A DNA stretch of 64,000 nucleotides from positions 94,724 through 158,723 of the forward strand of contig JAWKLF010000005.1 of assembly GCA_041392835.1 (NCBI GenBank), read 5' to 3'. Under the pieces are notes generated by a model. That model searched no databases and was not told where the DNA came from. It saw only the letters and a program-made list of their open reading frames with translations. Origin of the DNA: OLB11 sp041392835 (GTDB taxonomy: Bacteria > Bacteroidota > Bacteroidia > Chitinophagales > Chitinophagaceae). Positions 45,765-56,188 of this stretch are shown here, one piece after another. The first letter of the stretch is position 1. Each line of letters begins with the position of its first letter. A program made the translations under genes and the position numbers.

Positions 45765-48700
45765 TTGCAAAAAGTAACTAAATATATATTTCAGTTTGTA
45801 GTACTTTTTAGTGCTACATTTTTAGCGTTACTCATATCTCAAGCTCGAAACACGAGCTGGGAATGGATGGATGTGCCATCGGTAGATTCGCCCGAAACAA
45901 AAAAAGATACCCTTCCTTATCCTATACAAGACCGATATGGCGATAAATTCAATAATGAATTGCCCACACAATTTGACTTAAACGACCCTCGAAATGTCAA
46001 AACAACCATAGAGTATAACCCAGATTCCAGTACATACGAAATTACTGAAAAAGTAGGCAATCAAGATTACAGACCTTCGACCTATATGTCCTTTGAAGAA
46101 TTTATGAAATATCAAAGTGGCAAAGATGAGCAAGCCTATTTTATGAAAAGAAAAAACACCATGACGCAATTGTCTAAAAAGGGTGGGGCTATTCCCAAAA
46201 TAAATTTGGGTAATGTATTCATGGATCAAATATTTGGCGGCTCCAATATCGAAGTCAAACCTCAAGGAAATGTCGATTTGACCTTTGGAGGCAATTGGCA
46301 AAATGTACAAAACCCAACTTTAGTGCAGAGCGCACAGAAATATGGCATTTTTGATTTCAATATGAACATGAATATCAATTTGCTGGCCAAGGTGGGTGAA
46401 AAAATGAAAATGAATTTCAATTTCAATGACAAGGCCACGTTTGATTTTGAAAACCAGCTCAAACTCGAATACAATGGTAAAGAAGATAATATTATTAGAA
46501 AAATTGAAGCGGGCTATATAGGTTTCCCACTAAAGACACAGTTGATACAAGGTGTGCAGTCCTTATTTGGATTAAAAACGCAATTGCAATTTGGCCGTCT
46601 TATGGTCAATGCTGTTGCATCGCAACAAAAATCAAAACGTGAAAGCTTCACTATCAAAGGAGGAGCTCAAACATCTAATTTTTCTGTATCCTGCGACAAC
46701 TACGACGATTTTAGACACTTCTTGCTGGCACATACATTTAGAAAAAACTTCAATACAGCACTTAAAAACTTTCCTATCATTCAATCGCTCAACAATATAA
46801 ATCGTATAGAAGTGTGGGTAACGAATAGAACGGGAACCGTAGAAAATGCACGCGATATAGTAGCTTTTCAGGATTTGGGTGAGCCTGAACCCTATCGTAC
46901 TACCTTTATGAAAGCCAATAATGGCCAAGCAGACAATAGTGCCAATACCTTGTATTCACAAGTAATACAAACACCCGGTGCGCGCGATTTGGGTTCTGTA
47001 GTAACCACCATGCAAAGCATAGGACTCAAAGGCAGAATAGATTTTGAAAAAACATTTGCAAGAAAACTAAATACCTCCGAATACACGTTTAATCCTCAAT
47101 TAGGTACTATATCTATCAATGCACAATTGCAACCCGATGATGTAGTAGGCGTTGCATATGAATATACCAATAATGGCAAAGTGTATCAATTGGGTGAGTT
47201 TTCGCAGTCATTACCACCCGACAGCACCAATCCCAAAATATTGTTTTTGAAAATGCTTAAATCTACCTCACCAGACCCCACTGTGCCGCTGTGGGATTTG
47301 ATGATGAAAAATGTATACTCCCTAGGTGCAAGCCAAATCAGCAATGAAGATTTTAACTTGAATGTTTTTTATTTAGACCCTGGAGGTGGCGAAAAAAGAT
47401 ATTTGCCCGAAGGGCCACAAGCCGGAGTGCCATTGATAAAACTTTTAAATCTTGATAGACTAAACAACCAAAACGATCCTCAACCCGATGGTCGCTTTGA
47501 TTATATTGATGGTGTAACCATTTTTGCACAGCAAGGCAGAATCATGTTTCCGGTATTGGAACCTTTTGGCGAAGATATGCGTGCAGTGTTTGGAGGTAGT
47601 GTGCCTTTAGAAAAAAAATATTTATACAACATCTTGTATGATTCTACTAAAAATATAGCGATACAATTTCCGCAATACAATCGCTTTTTGATAAAAGGAA
47701 CGTATCAATCGAGCAATTCAAGCGAAATTTATTTAGGCGGATTTAATATACCACAAGGCTCCGTGAATGTGAGTGCTGGCGGACAAAAGCTAACCGAAAA
47801 TGTTGATTACTCAATTGATTATGGTATAGGTAAATTAAGAATTTTAAACTCTGGTATTTTAAGCTCTGGGATCCCCATCAGCGTTTCGTATGAAAACAAT
47901 GCAACCTTTGGTTTTCAACAGCAAAATTTTGTTGGTACCCGATTGGATTATTTTGTTAGCGAAAACATTAATATAGGAGGTACTGCATTGCGATTGAGCG
48001 AAAGACCATATTTTAATAAAGTAAACTTTGGCGACGACCCTATTAAAAATACACAGTTAGGATTGGATTTTAATTTTCAAAAAGATCAACCGCGCTTAAC
48101 TCGTTTTATAGACAAGTTGCCTATAGTAAGTACCACAGCACCATCTATGGTAGTAGCAAATGGCGAAATAGCTACTCTCAAACCAGGACATAGCAAACTT
48201 ATTAATGTAAATGGCGAAAGCAATGTGTATATAGACGATTTTGAAGGCACACGCAGTGGCTATGACTTAAAATTTCCTGTTACGAGTTGGAGCTTAGCCT
48301 CAACTCCCAATGATGCTGTAGATAAAACAGGACAAATACTTTTTCCAGAAGCCTCCTTGGTAAATAATTGGAATTATGGAAAAAACAGAGCCAAACTTGC
48401 TTGGTATAATATAGACCCTTGTTTAGTCGATGTAAGACAAACCAATTGTATGCCTTCTCATCTAAAAAATGATACGGCTCAGCTCTCCAACCACTACCTA
48501 CGCTTGGTGCAACAACAAGATGTTTTTCCACTGCGTTCTTATACCTCATTACAAGGCAACTTAACCACTTTGGATTTAGGTTTTTATCCTAAAGAAAGAG
48601 GGCCTTATAATTTTGATTCAAAAGATATTACAAACGATGGCAAATTGCTTTTCCCTACAAAACGATGGGGTGGTATAATGCGTCCTATAGATTATAGCGA

Positions 48701-51700
48701 TTTTGAAACAGCCAATGTAGAATTTATAGAATTTTGGATGATGGATCCATTTATCAATAGACCTACAGACCCTGGTGGGAGTTTTTATATTAATCTTGGC
48801 AATGTATCCGAAGATATTTTAAAAGATTCAAGAAAGTTTTATGAGAATGGACTTCCATACCCAGATGATCCTAAAAAAACAGACCAAACAGCTTGGTCCA
48901 AAATACCACGATTCCAACAACAACTAACGCCAGCTTTTGACAACGATGCCAATGCCAGAGCCGCGCAAGATTTAGGATTGGATGGCTTATCCAATGCCGA
49001 TGAAGTAGTACAATTTAAACAATATTTAGATGAGTTATTGGCCAATTTTGGAGCCACTTCGCCTGTATATTTAAGTGCTGTAAATGACCCTTCCAATGAT
49101 GATTTTCATCATTTTAGAGGTAGCGATTTTGACAATAATAATACCAGTGTATTTGAGCGATATAGAAAATACAATAACCCACAAGGTAACTCGCCTGTTA
49201 ATAATAATTCCCAATTTTCAAATGCTTTTACCAATGTTCCCGAAAATGAAGATATCAATAGAGATAATACGCTAAACGAAAATGAGCAATATTTTCAGTA
49301 TCGAATTGATATAAAACCAAACATGGTAGTTGGAGAAAACTATATCGTAAACAAACAAGTTACAAACGTAAAGTTTCCAAACAATACAACAAGTCCTGAA
49401 GTATGGTATCAATTTAAAGTGCCTATTAGAGAATTTTCGGATCGAGTAGGAGGCATTTCAGATTTTAAATCTATACGCTTTATCCGTATGTTCTTGACAG
49501 GTTTCCAAGACAGTATTATCATGCGTTTAAGCCGCTTAGAATTGGGCAGAAACCAGTGGCGCAAATACAATTTTTCGCTTCGCCACCCTGGCGAAATGGT
49601 GCCAGATAATGATAATAATAGCACACTATTTAACTTGCTTTCTGTAAGTTTAGAAGAAAATAGTGGCCGCTCTCCAATACCCTATGTCATGCCTCCAGGC
49701 ATTATTAGGCAGCAACAACAAGTAAGTAATGGTCAAAATATTCAAAACAATGAGCAATCTCTTTCTATGCAGGTATGTAATTTGGAAGATGGAAATGCCA
49801 AAGGCGCTTTTAAAAACTTGGGTATGGATATGCGTCAATTTGAACGAATCCGTATGTTTATTCATGCAGAAGGTATAGAATCAAAATTGAAAGATGGCGA
49901 TTTAAGAGCATTTATTCGCGTAGGTAGCGATTTCGTTAGCAATTATTATGAATATCAAATACCACTTACATTTACGAGTGCTGGCACTAAAGATCCACAG
50001 CTTATTTGGCCCGAAAAAAATGAATTGGATTTGTATTTTGCTGATTTAGTAGGCGCCAAATTAGAAAGAAATAAATCGGGAGCCAGCTACTTGGTGCCTT
50101 ACATAAAGAAAGATGCTAAGGGAAACTATATTAAGATAGTGGGTAATCCGAATATTGGAGATGTAAAAATGTGTATGCTAGGTATTTTAAATCCACAAAA
50201 AACACCTAACGACCCTAATGATGATGGCGATAAAAAATGTGCTGAAGTATGGTTTAATGAATTGCGTTTGTCAGGCATGAATGAAGAAGGCGGTTATGCA
50301 GCTATAGGAAATGTAGATGTACAATTGGCTGATGTAGGGGTATTGAAATTAAGTGGCAATATGCACACAGCTGGATATGGCAATATAGATCAAAAAGTAA
50401 ATCAACGATATAGAGATAATTTTTCCCAATTTGATGCATCGGCAAATATTAATGGAGGTAAATTTTTGCCAAAATCATGGGGTGTGCAGTTACCTATTTT
50501 TGCCGGCTATACACAATCAGTTAGTAATCCGGTGTATGATCCTTATGATTTAGATATAAAATATAAAGATAAAATTGAAGGCTTAAGCCAACAAGAAAAA
50601 GACTCTATCAAGCGTAGAGCTCAAGATTTTAATTCGGTAAAAAGTATCAACTTTCAAAATGTGCGTATTGCACCTGCCAATAATAAACGAAAAGAAATAT
50701 GGGATTTGCAAAATTTTGATTTGAGCTATTCTTACACACAAACCAATAAAAGAAATCCTTTAATAGAAAAAGATCAACTTGACGAACATCAAGCCAGTAT
50801 TGGATATACGTTTGCACCCAAATCAAGATCTATTAAACCATTTAATAAAGTAATACCACAAAAATGGAAATATCTTAAGCTATTAAAAGATTTTAATTTT
50901 AATTTAATACCATCCAACTTTACATTTAGAAATTCTCTAAGCAGAACTCTTGGCGAAACCATCATAAGAAATATAGACGAGGGTTCTTATCCATTAGAAC
51001 CACTTTATTATAAATTTTTTACTTGGAATAGAGTCTATAGTTTGCGATGGGCTTTAACGGAATCTTTATCATTTGATTATAGTGCCAACAATAACTCAAG
51101 AATAGATGAGCCTTATGGACGTATAGATACAAAAGCTAAAAAAGATACCTTTTGGAATAATGTTGGAAGTTTTGGCAGAAATACTTTATACACTCACAAC
51201 CTTAATGCGAATTACAATGTTCCATTATCAAAATTTCCGTTGTTAGATTGGACTTCATTACGTGCAAGCTATACAGCAGGATATAATTGGACAGCTTCGT
51301 CCTTGTTGGCAAAAAGCTTGGGAAATACATTGGGCAATACTCAAAATAAACAAATAAACGGAGAGCTAAACTTTTCAAGCTTATACAATAAAGTAAAATT
51401 TTTAAGAAAAATTACATCGCCAATTCCTAATAGACCTGGCAATAATCCATCCAATAGAACTAAAACACCAACGCTTGATGGTAGATCTCCAAATCAATCT
51501 AAAAATGAAAGAGATACAAGAGGAAACGAGCAAGACCAGCGTATTAGCAAAAACACTAAAAATGACAGAACCAATTTGTTAGGTCAGAATACAGGCACTA
51601 ACTCAGATAATACACAAACTCAAGATACACCCACAACGAGCGATACGAAAGATAGAAAAGAAACAAAAGACACGAAGGATACAAAAGCAACAGATATAAT

Positions 51701-53321
51701 TGAAACAGATCAAGTACCTACTAACTCTACTCAGCAGCAGGATACGGAAAGAGCTTCTACAACAGCGAAGTCGAATACAAAATCGCAAACTACTAAGAAG
51801 AATGTATCGGATAGCTTGAGCAAAAAACAAGTGAGAGCTTTGGCAAAACAAAAGCGAAAAGAAGAAAAGAAAAAGAAAGATTGGCAGCCATCTAAAATGG
51901 TGAGAGGTGTAGGCAATGTTTTATTAATGGTAAAAAGAGCCAGTTTTAGTTACAACGAAAATCAAGGGACCATTTTGCCAGGCTATATGGATAGTACACA
52001 ATATTTGGGTATGAACTTTAGTAATCAATTAAATCCTGGACTGCCTTTTGCATTTGGCGTACAGCCAGATAGACTATGGCTGGAACAAAAAGGCAAAGAC
52101 AATGTATTGACAAGAGATTCCTTGTTTAATGCTCAATTTTCACAACAATTTTCGCAAGCATTGAATATTACTGCAAACCTAGAACCAGTCAAAGATTTTA
52201 AAATTGATTTTACACTTACCAAATCGTTCAATAAAGCACACAGCGAATTATATAAAGATACTATTGGAGGTGGCTCGGACTATGTTAGTCTTAATCCTTA
52301 CGAAACTGGCGGTTTTTCTATTTCTTATATAGCTATCAATACCTTGTTTCAAAAAACCCAAAAGGGTGAACTCTCTAGTGCCTTTTATGCTTTTGAAAAT
52401 AATAGAAAAATTATTTCAAATCGTTTAGGTATAATCAATCCTTATACTGCTGGCACAGGAGCACCCGAAGATGAGGGCTATGCCAAAGGCTATACAAGAT
52501 ATGCGCAAGAAGTATTGATACCGGCCTTCCTTTCGGCCTATCAAGGAAAAGATGCCAGAACCTATCCTTTAGTAGATAGCAAAAATGAAAGTACAAGGTC
52601 AAATCCATTTAAAAATATTTTGCCATTACCCAATTGGCGTGTTAATTATGGCGGGTTAGCAAGAACCAAAATGTTTAAAAATATATTTCAAAGTTTTACA
52701 CTTAACCATGCATATAACGGCACATTATCCATCAATAGTTTTAATTCTTCGTTGATGTATAGAGATGTGTTTGCCTTAGGGTTTCCATCATTTATTGATA
52801 GCATCACGGGTAATTATGTTCCTTATTTTGTAGTACCCAATATGACAATTACAGAAAATTTTGGCCCATTATTGGGTATTGATGCTACATTGCAAAACTC
52901 TATGAATATTCACATCGAATATAAAAAAGCAAGAACGTTGAGCATGAGCTTAATAGATTTCCAATTGAGTGAAACTAAGAGCAAAGAAATAGCGTTTGGT
53001 GGAGGTATTAGGCTCAAAAAAGTAAAAGTTCCTATTAAGTATTTTGGAATAGACCGCTTGCGTAGCGATGTAAATATCAAAGCCGATTTTGCACTACGCG
53101 ATGATAGAACGAGTATCAACAGATTGGATCAGCACGAAACGCGTGATACACGAGGTCAGAAAGTAATAACCATATCGCCTTCAATCGATTATATACTCAA
53201 CCAAAATGTTACTATCCGCTTTTTTTATGATAGAAGACAAAGTATTCCTTATGTGTCCAATGCCTATCCTATCACTACTACAAGAGGCGGCGTCATGATT
53301 CGTTTTATGCTGGGGCAATAA
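45765..53321 (+). CDS. sprA: T9SS outer-membrane translocon protein SprA (Sov)
   Basis: A 2518-residue outer-membrane protein, the giant beta-barrel through which T9SS substrates cross; family members are about 2400-2500 residues. The first in-frame start with a signal peptide is a TTG at 45765 (QKVTKYIFQFVVLFSATFLA); an in-frame stop lies three codons upstream and the first ATG is inside the mature part, so a TTG start is required unless there is an indel. Conserved segments include VDLTFGGNWQNVQNPTL, FNDKATFDFENQLKLEYNGK, SNVYIDDFEGTRSGYDLKFP, CAEVWFNELRLSGMNEEGGY and the final strand GGVMIRFMLGQ. Residues about 1885-2045 are a low-complexity Asp/Thr/Lys-rich insert. The gene is in an operon with ruvA. 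Confidence 0.95.
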   Translation: MQKVTKYIFQFVVLFSATFLALLISQARNTSWEWMDVPSVDSPETKKDTLPYPIQDRYGDKFNNELPTQFDLNDPRNVKTTIEYNPDSSTYEITEKVGNQDYRPSTYMSFEEFMKYQSGKDEQAYFMKRKNTMTQLSKKGGAIPKINLGNVFMDQIFGGSNIEVKPQGNVDLTFGGNWQNVQNPTLVQSAQKYGIFDFNMNMNINLLAKVGEKMKMNFNFNDKATFDFENQLKLEYNGKEDNIIRKIEAGYIGFPLKTQLIQGVQSLFGLKTQLQFGRLMVNAVASQQKSKRESFTIKGGAQTSNFSVSCDNYDDFRHFLLAHTFRKNFNTALKNFPIIQSLNNINRIEVWVTNRTGTVENARDIVAFQDLGEPEPYRTTFMKANNGQADNSANTLYSQVIQTPGARDLGSVVTTMQSIGLKGRIDFEKTFARKLNTSEYTFNPQLGTISINAQLQPDDVVGVAYEYTNNGKVYQLGEFSQSLPPDSTNPKILFLKMLKSTSPDPTVPLWDLMMKNVYSLGASQISNEDFNLNVFYLDPGGGEKRYLPEGPQAGVPLIKLLNLDRLNNQNDPQPDGRFDYIDGVTIFAQQGRIMFPVLEPFGEDMRAVFGGSVPLEKKYLYNILYDSTKNIAIQFPQYNRFLIKGTYQSSNSSEIYLGGFNIPQGSVNVSAGGQKLTENVDYSIDYGIGKLRILNSGILSSGIPISVSYENNATFGFQQQNFVGTRLDYFVSENINIGGTALRLSERPYFNKVNFGDDPIKNTQLGLDFNFQKDQPRLTRFIDKLPIVSTTAPSMVVANGEIATLKPGHSKLINVNGESNVYIDDFEGTRSGYDLKFPVTSWSLASTPNDAVDKTGQILFPEASLVNNWNYGKNRAKLAWYNIDPCLVDVRQTNCMPSHLKNDTAQLSNHYLRLVQQQDVFPLRSYTSLQGNLTTLDLGFYPKERGPYNFDSKDITNDGKLLFPTKRWGGIMRPIDYSDFETANVEFIEFWMMDPFINRPTDPGGSFYINLGNVSEDILKDSRKFYENGLPYPDDPKKTDQTAWSKIPRFQQQLTPAFDNDANARAAQDLGLDGLSNADEVVQFKQYLDELLANFGATSPVYLSAVNDPSNDDFHHFRGSDFDNNNTSVFERYRKYNNPQGNSPVNNNSQFSNAFTNVPENEDINRDNTLNENEQYFQYRIDIKPNMVVGENYIVNKQVTNVKFPNNTTSPEVWYQFKVPIREFSDRVGGISDFKSIRFIRMFLTGFQDSIIMRLSRLELGRNQWRKYNFSLRHPGEMVPDNDNNSTLFNLLSVSLEENSGRSPIPYVMPPGIIRQQQQVSNGQNIQNNEQSLSMQVCNLEDGNAKGAFKNLGMDMRQFERIRMFIHAEGIESKLKDGDLRAFIRVGSDFVSNYYEYQIPLTFTSAGTKDPQLIWPEKNELDLYFADLVGAKLERNKSGASYLVPYIKKDAKGNYIKIVGNPNIGDVKMCMLGILNPQKTPNDPNDDGDKKCAEVWFNELRLSGMNEEGGYAAIGNVDVQLADVGVLKLSGNMHTAGYGNIDQKVNQRYRDNFSQFDASANINGGKFLPKSWGVQLPIFAGYTQSVSNPVYDPYDLDIKYKDKIEGLSQQEKDSIKRRAQDFNSVKSINFQNVRIAPANNKRKEIWDLQNFDLSYSYTQTNKRNPLIEKDQLDEHQASIGYTFAPKSRSIKPFNKVIPQKWKYLKLLKDFNFNLIPSNFTFRNSLSRTLGETIIRNIDEGSYPLEPLYYKFFTWNRVYSLRWALTESLSFDYSANNNSRIDEPYGRIDTKAKKDTFWNNVGSFGRNTLYTHNLNANYNVPLSKFPLLDWTSLRASYTAGYNWTASSLLAKSLGNTLGNTQNKQINGELNFSSLYNKVKFLRKITSPIPNRPGNNPSNRTKTPTLDGRSPNQSKNERDTRGNEQDQRISKNTKNDRTNLLGQNTGTNSDNTQTQDTPTTSDTKDRKETKDTKDTKATDIIETDQVPTNSTQQQDTERASTTAKSNTKSQTTKKNVSDSLSKKQVRALAKQKRKEEKKKKDWQPSKMVRGVGNVLLMVKRASFSYNENQGTILPGYMDSTQYLGMNFSNQLNPGLPFAFGVQPDRLWLEQKGKDNVLTRDSLFNAQFSQQFSQALNITANLEPVKDFKIDFTLTKSFNKAHSELYKDTIGGGSDYVSLNPYETGGFSISYIAINTLFQKTQKGELSSAFYAFENNRKIISNRLGIINPYTAGTGAPEDEGYAKGYTRYAQEVLIPAFLSAYQGKDARTYPLVDSKNESTRSNPFKNILPLPNWRVNYGGLARTKMFKNIFQSFTLNHAYNGTLSINSFNSSLMYRDVFALGFPSFIDSITGNYVPYFVVPNMTITENFGPLLGIDATLQNSMNIHIEYKKARTLSMSLIDFQLSETKSKEIAFGGGIRLKKVKVPIKYFGIDRLRSDVNIKADFALRDDRTSINRLDQHETRDTRGQKVITISPSIDYILNQNVTIRFFYDRRQSIPYVSNAYPITTTRGGVMIRFMLGQ

Positions 53322-53451
53322 CTCATTCATTTCTACACAAATAGAGTTCTGTTTTTTGTACAGGTTAACAAAAATGAAGAATTCATGACATAGTTTGCTA
53401 ACATAGATTAACTTGCACTCGTCTAATATTGAATAAACAAATAATTTAAAC

Positions 53452-55263
53452 ATGAAAAATATGAAACTCAATGTATTTAAAAGTCTTTTGCTTGCAGTAA
53501 CTGCAATTAGCTTATTATTTAGTGCATGTCGAAGACACAATTACGGAAATCAAGTTAGTGGAACCCCTTACGACAATAGCAAAATGATAGTAGCTTCTGT
53601 TGCTGGATTTATTACTGACGAGCAAGGCTCTCCAATAGAAAATGCCTCTGTTAGAACAGGGAATAATACAACAATGACAGATGCCAATGGTTATTACTAT
53701 TTTAAAAACATTACTACACCTGAACACGCTACTACTATTCATGCCTCAAAACCAGATTTCTTTGAAGGTTCTCGTTCCTTTATGGCAAAACTCAATCATA
53801 CACACACTGCTTCATTTACATTGTTATCTAAAGGTACTCCTCAAACATTTACTTCGAGCAATGGTGGTACAGTGGCTTTTGCAGGTGGCTTATCATTTAC
53901 ATTTTCTGCCAATAGTGTAGTTAATAAAAATACAGGTGCGGCGTATGCTGGTCAAGTGTTTGTTTATGCTAAAAAGATAGATCCTACAACTCAGCTTGGT
54001 CAATCCAGTATGCCAGGCGATTTGAGAGGACTAACAGCAACGAATAGTGAAGAAAGAATGTTACAAAGTTTTGGCATGAGTGTTACAGAGTTATACGCAG
54101 CCGATGGTAGTCCTTTGCAAGTAGCAGACAATTCTGAAGTAACTATGTCTTTAGAAGTACCTGCAACATTGGTAGCCAATGCACCTGCCAGCATTCCTTT
54201 ATGGTACTATGATAGTGCAAAAGAAATGTGGGTAGAAGATGGTTATGCTACATTACAAGGAAATAAATATGTTGGTAAAGTAACTCATTTTAGTTTTTGG
54301 AATTGCGATACGCCACAAGCCGCTAATATTACTATCGAAATGACATTGCAAGATCAACTTGGTAATCCACTTCAAGGGTATATAGTAAAATTAAAAAATA
54401 CCGCCAATAATGATACTAGACATGGTACTACTGATAATTTAGGCTGGGTAGGCGGCTTATGCTATTCTAATGCAACACTACAAATGGATGTATATCCTCC
54501 CTATGCAAATAACTCCTGCTCAAATGTTTCAATATATACACAAACCATCAATACATCTTCATCAAACCTAAATTTAGGTACTATTACTATACCTCTTTCT
54601 GGTCCTTCAACATGTGTTATAACAGGAAATGTAGTAGACTGCAACAATAATATTATTGCCAATACACCTGTGTTTGCTCAGTCTATTGGTATGTTAGTTT
54701 ATACAGATGCTGCAGGTTCATTTACTTATACTATGCCATGTGTACCGAGTGGTTCTGTAGATATTAGTGCTTATGATTTAAGTACAAGTGTGTATGGTTC
54801 TATCAATACTACATTAGTTGCCGGAGTAAATAATGTAGGCACTGTAACTGCATGCGGTAGTATTATACAGTTTCTCACTTTGACATTAACAAATACTGTA
54901 ACGAGTGCAGTTTTTACACATACTTATTTATTACCTACCGAAACAGGTTTTGTAACAGATTCCACTACAAGTTCTACTATCACTATGTATGGAAATGGTA
55001 CTCAAAATTATTTAGGCATTGATGTTGCAGGTGCAGCTGTTGGCACATTTAACGTTAATTATTTTAATTTTTATTATTTTTCTACACCATCATTATTTCC
55101 AGATTTTTCATTTGGGGTAAATAGTGGAAGCAGTGTAACCTATACAACCTATCCAGCTATTCCTGGATCTGACGCTATAGGCTCTTTCAACTTAGATTTG
55201 ACGGGTACAACTACTTCGAATTTATATACAGCATCAGGAACATTCAGGTTGCCTAAACAATAA
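53452..55263 (+). CDS. Lipoprotein with carboxypeptidase-regulatory-like domains
   Basis: A 603-residue exported protein. The leader ends in a lipobox (SLLFSAC, Cys26), so it should be lipid-anchored. Residues about 50-115 form a carboxypeptidase-regulatory-like beta-sandwich (AGFITDEQGSPIENASVRTG, DANGYYYFKNI). A second conserved region follows (GGLSFTFSANSVVNKNTGAA...MPGDLRGLTATNSEE) with WYYDSAKEMWVEDGYATL and GKVTHFSFWNCD, a set shared by many Bacteroidota surface proteins. Two or more further beta-sandwich domains make up the rest (LGNPLQGYIVKLKNT; GNVVDCNNNIIANTPV). Function unknown; cell-surface binding is likely. There is no T9SS sorting domain. Confidence 0.82.
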   Translation: MKNMKLNVFKSLLLAVTAISLLFSACRRHNYGNQVSGTPYDNSKMIVASVAGFITDEQGSPIENASVRTGNNTTMTDANGYYYFKNITTPEHATTIHASKPDFFEGSRSFMAKLNHTHTASFTLLSKGTPQTFTSSNGGTVAFAGGLSFTFSANSVVNKNTGAAYAGQVFVYAKKIDPTTQLGQSSMPGDLRGLTATNSEERMLQSFGMSVTELYAADGSPLQVADNSEVTMSLEVPATLVANAPASIPLWYYDSAKEMWVEDGYATLQGNKYVGKVTHFSFWNCDTPQAANITIEMTLQDQLGNPLQGYIVKLKNTANNDTRHGTTDNLGWVGGLCYSNATLQMDVYPPYANNSCSNVSIYTQTINTSSSNLNLGTITIPLSGPSTCVITGNVVDCNNNIIANTPVFAQSIGMLVYTDAAGSFTYTMPCVPSGSVDISAYDLSTSVYGSINTTLVAGVNNVGTVTACGSIIQFLTLTLTNTVTSAVFTHTYLLPTETGFVTDSTTSSTITMYGNGTQNYLGIDVAGAAVGTFNVNYFNFYYFSTPSLFPDFSFGVNSGSSVTYTTYPAIPGSDAIGSFNLDLTGTTTSNLYTASGTFRLPKQ

Positions 55264-55279
55264 ATATATTTACCTTTTT

Positions 55280-55320
55280 AATATTAAAAAAGCCATCTAT
55301 AAGATGGCTTTTTTAGTATT
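55280..55320. terminator. Bidirectional Rho-independent terminator
   Basis: GCCATCT / AGATGGC stem extended by A6/T6, so a T-run follows the stem on both strands. It lies between the convergent lipoprotein gene (stop 55263) and rplY (stop 55334) and serves both. Confidence 0.85.
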
Positions 55321-55333
55321 AAAAGAGTATGAA

Positions 55334-55921
55334 TTATTTTTTTCCTTCTTTAGCTTCTGCAGCTTCGGCTTGTTTAAGAGCACGAGTTGTAACAACAGCA
55401 GCTATAGGAATACGCTTATTATGCATTATTTCAACATTTTCTAACTTAATATCTTCAATTCGTAAGTTTTTACCAATTTCTAAATTAGTAATATCAACTT
55501 CAATAGCATCAGCTAATTGTTCAGGAGTAATACGAACATTGATAGCATTCATTTTTATTACAAAACGTCCACCTTCTTTTACACCCTTAGATTGCCCAAT
55601 AAATTTTAAAGGGATATTGGCATTTAATTTTTTAGCAGGAACCAACTCTAAAAAATCAATATGAGTTACCTCATCTGTGATTTTATTAAACTGCAAATCC
55701 TTCATAATGCATTTAGTAGCTTTTCCATCTACATCGATTAAGGCAACTTTAAATTCTGGAGAATAAACAAGTGGTTTCAACTCCTTCAGCGTAGTTGAAA
55801 AATGAATGTTTGACGACCCACCGTAAATTACACAAGGCACTTTGCCCTCAGAACGAACTTGTCGGGATGCTTTTTTGCCAAATTCGCTTCTAAGTTGTCC
55901 TTTTATGGTAACTTCTTTCAT
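55334..55921 (-). CDS. rplY: 50S ribosomal protein L25 (CTC type)
   Basis: The ATG at 55921 (MKEVTIKGQLRSEFGKKASR) gives 195 residues; the open frame extends 19 codons upstream without similarity. The 5S rRNA-binding domain comes first (EGKVPCVIYGGSSNIHFST, SPEFKVALIDVDGKATKCIM), then the C-terminal CTC/TL5 beta domain (HIDFLELVPAKKLNANIPLK, GVKEGGRFVIKMNAINVRIT, LRIEDIKL). It binds 5S rRNA in the large subunit. It ends in an Ala/Glu/Lys tail. A TAACTTTG promoter element lies 54 bp upstream. Confidence 0.94.
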   Translation of the reverse strand: MKEVTIKGQLRSEFGKKASRQVRSEGKVPCVIYGGSSNIHFSTTLKELKPLVYSPEFKVALIDVDGKATKCIMKDLQFNKITDEVTHIDFLELVPAKKLNANIPLKFIGQSKGVKEGGRFVIKMNAINVRITPEQLADAIEVDITNLEIGKNLRIEDIKLENVEIMHNKRIPIAAVVTTRALKQAEAAEAKEGKK

Positions 55922-55975
55922 GATATTTAATACCAAGTTATAGACATGGTTGTCTTTTAATTTTTTAAAGGAGCG

Positions 55976-55983
55976 CAAAGTTA
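55976..55983 (-). promoter_or_regulatory. Bacteroidota -7 promoter element of rplY (TAACTTTG)
   Basis: A full TAnnTTTG match on the minus strand, 54 bp before the rplY ATG. Confidence 0.5.
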
Positions 55984-56126
55984 TGGTTTTTGAAATGAAA
56001 TTGAATACTTAATGAATATTTTTTTTCATAGAAGAACACTGAAAGCTATTTATTCTATTAGAGCAATAACAAATTATAAGTAAAATAATTTCAGTTAAAT
56101 ATATTGAATATTAAAGAAATGGGAGT

Positions 56127-56134
56127 TATATTTG
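56127..56134 (+). promoter_or_regulatory. Bacteroidota -7 promoter element of the OmpA-family gene (TATATTTG)
   Basis: A full TAnnTTTG match 54 bp before the ATG at 56189; a TTG lies about 20 bp further upstream, where a -33 element is expected. Confidence 0.55.
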
Positions 56135-56188
56135 CCAAAATAATTAACAAAAATCAATAAACATCTTTAATTAAACTAAGAATTATTT

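Noticed and set aside
55329..55664. A 111-residue plus-strand open frame
   Set aside because: Antisense to rplY, which has clear family similarity.
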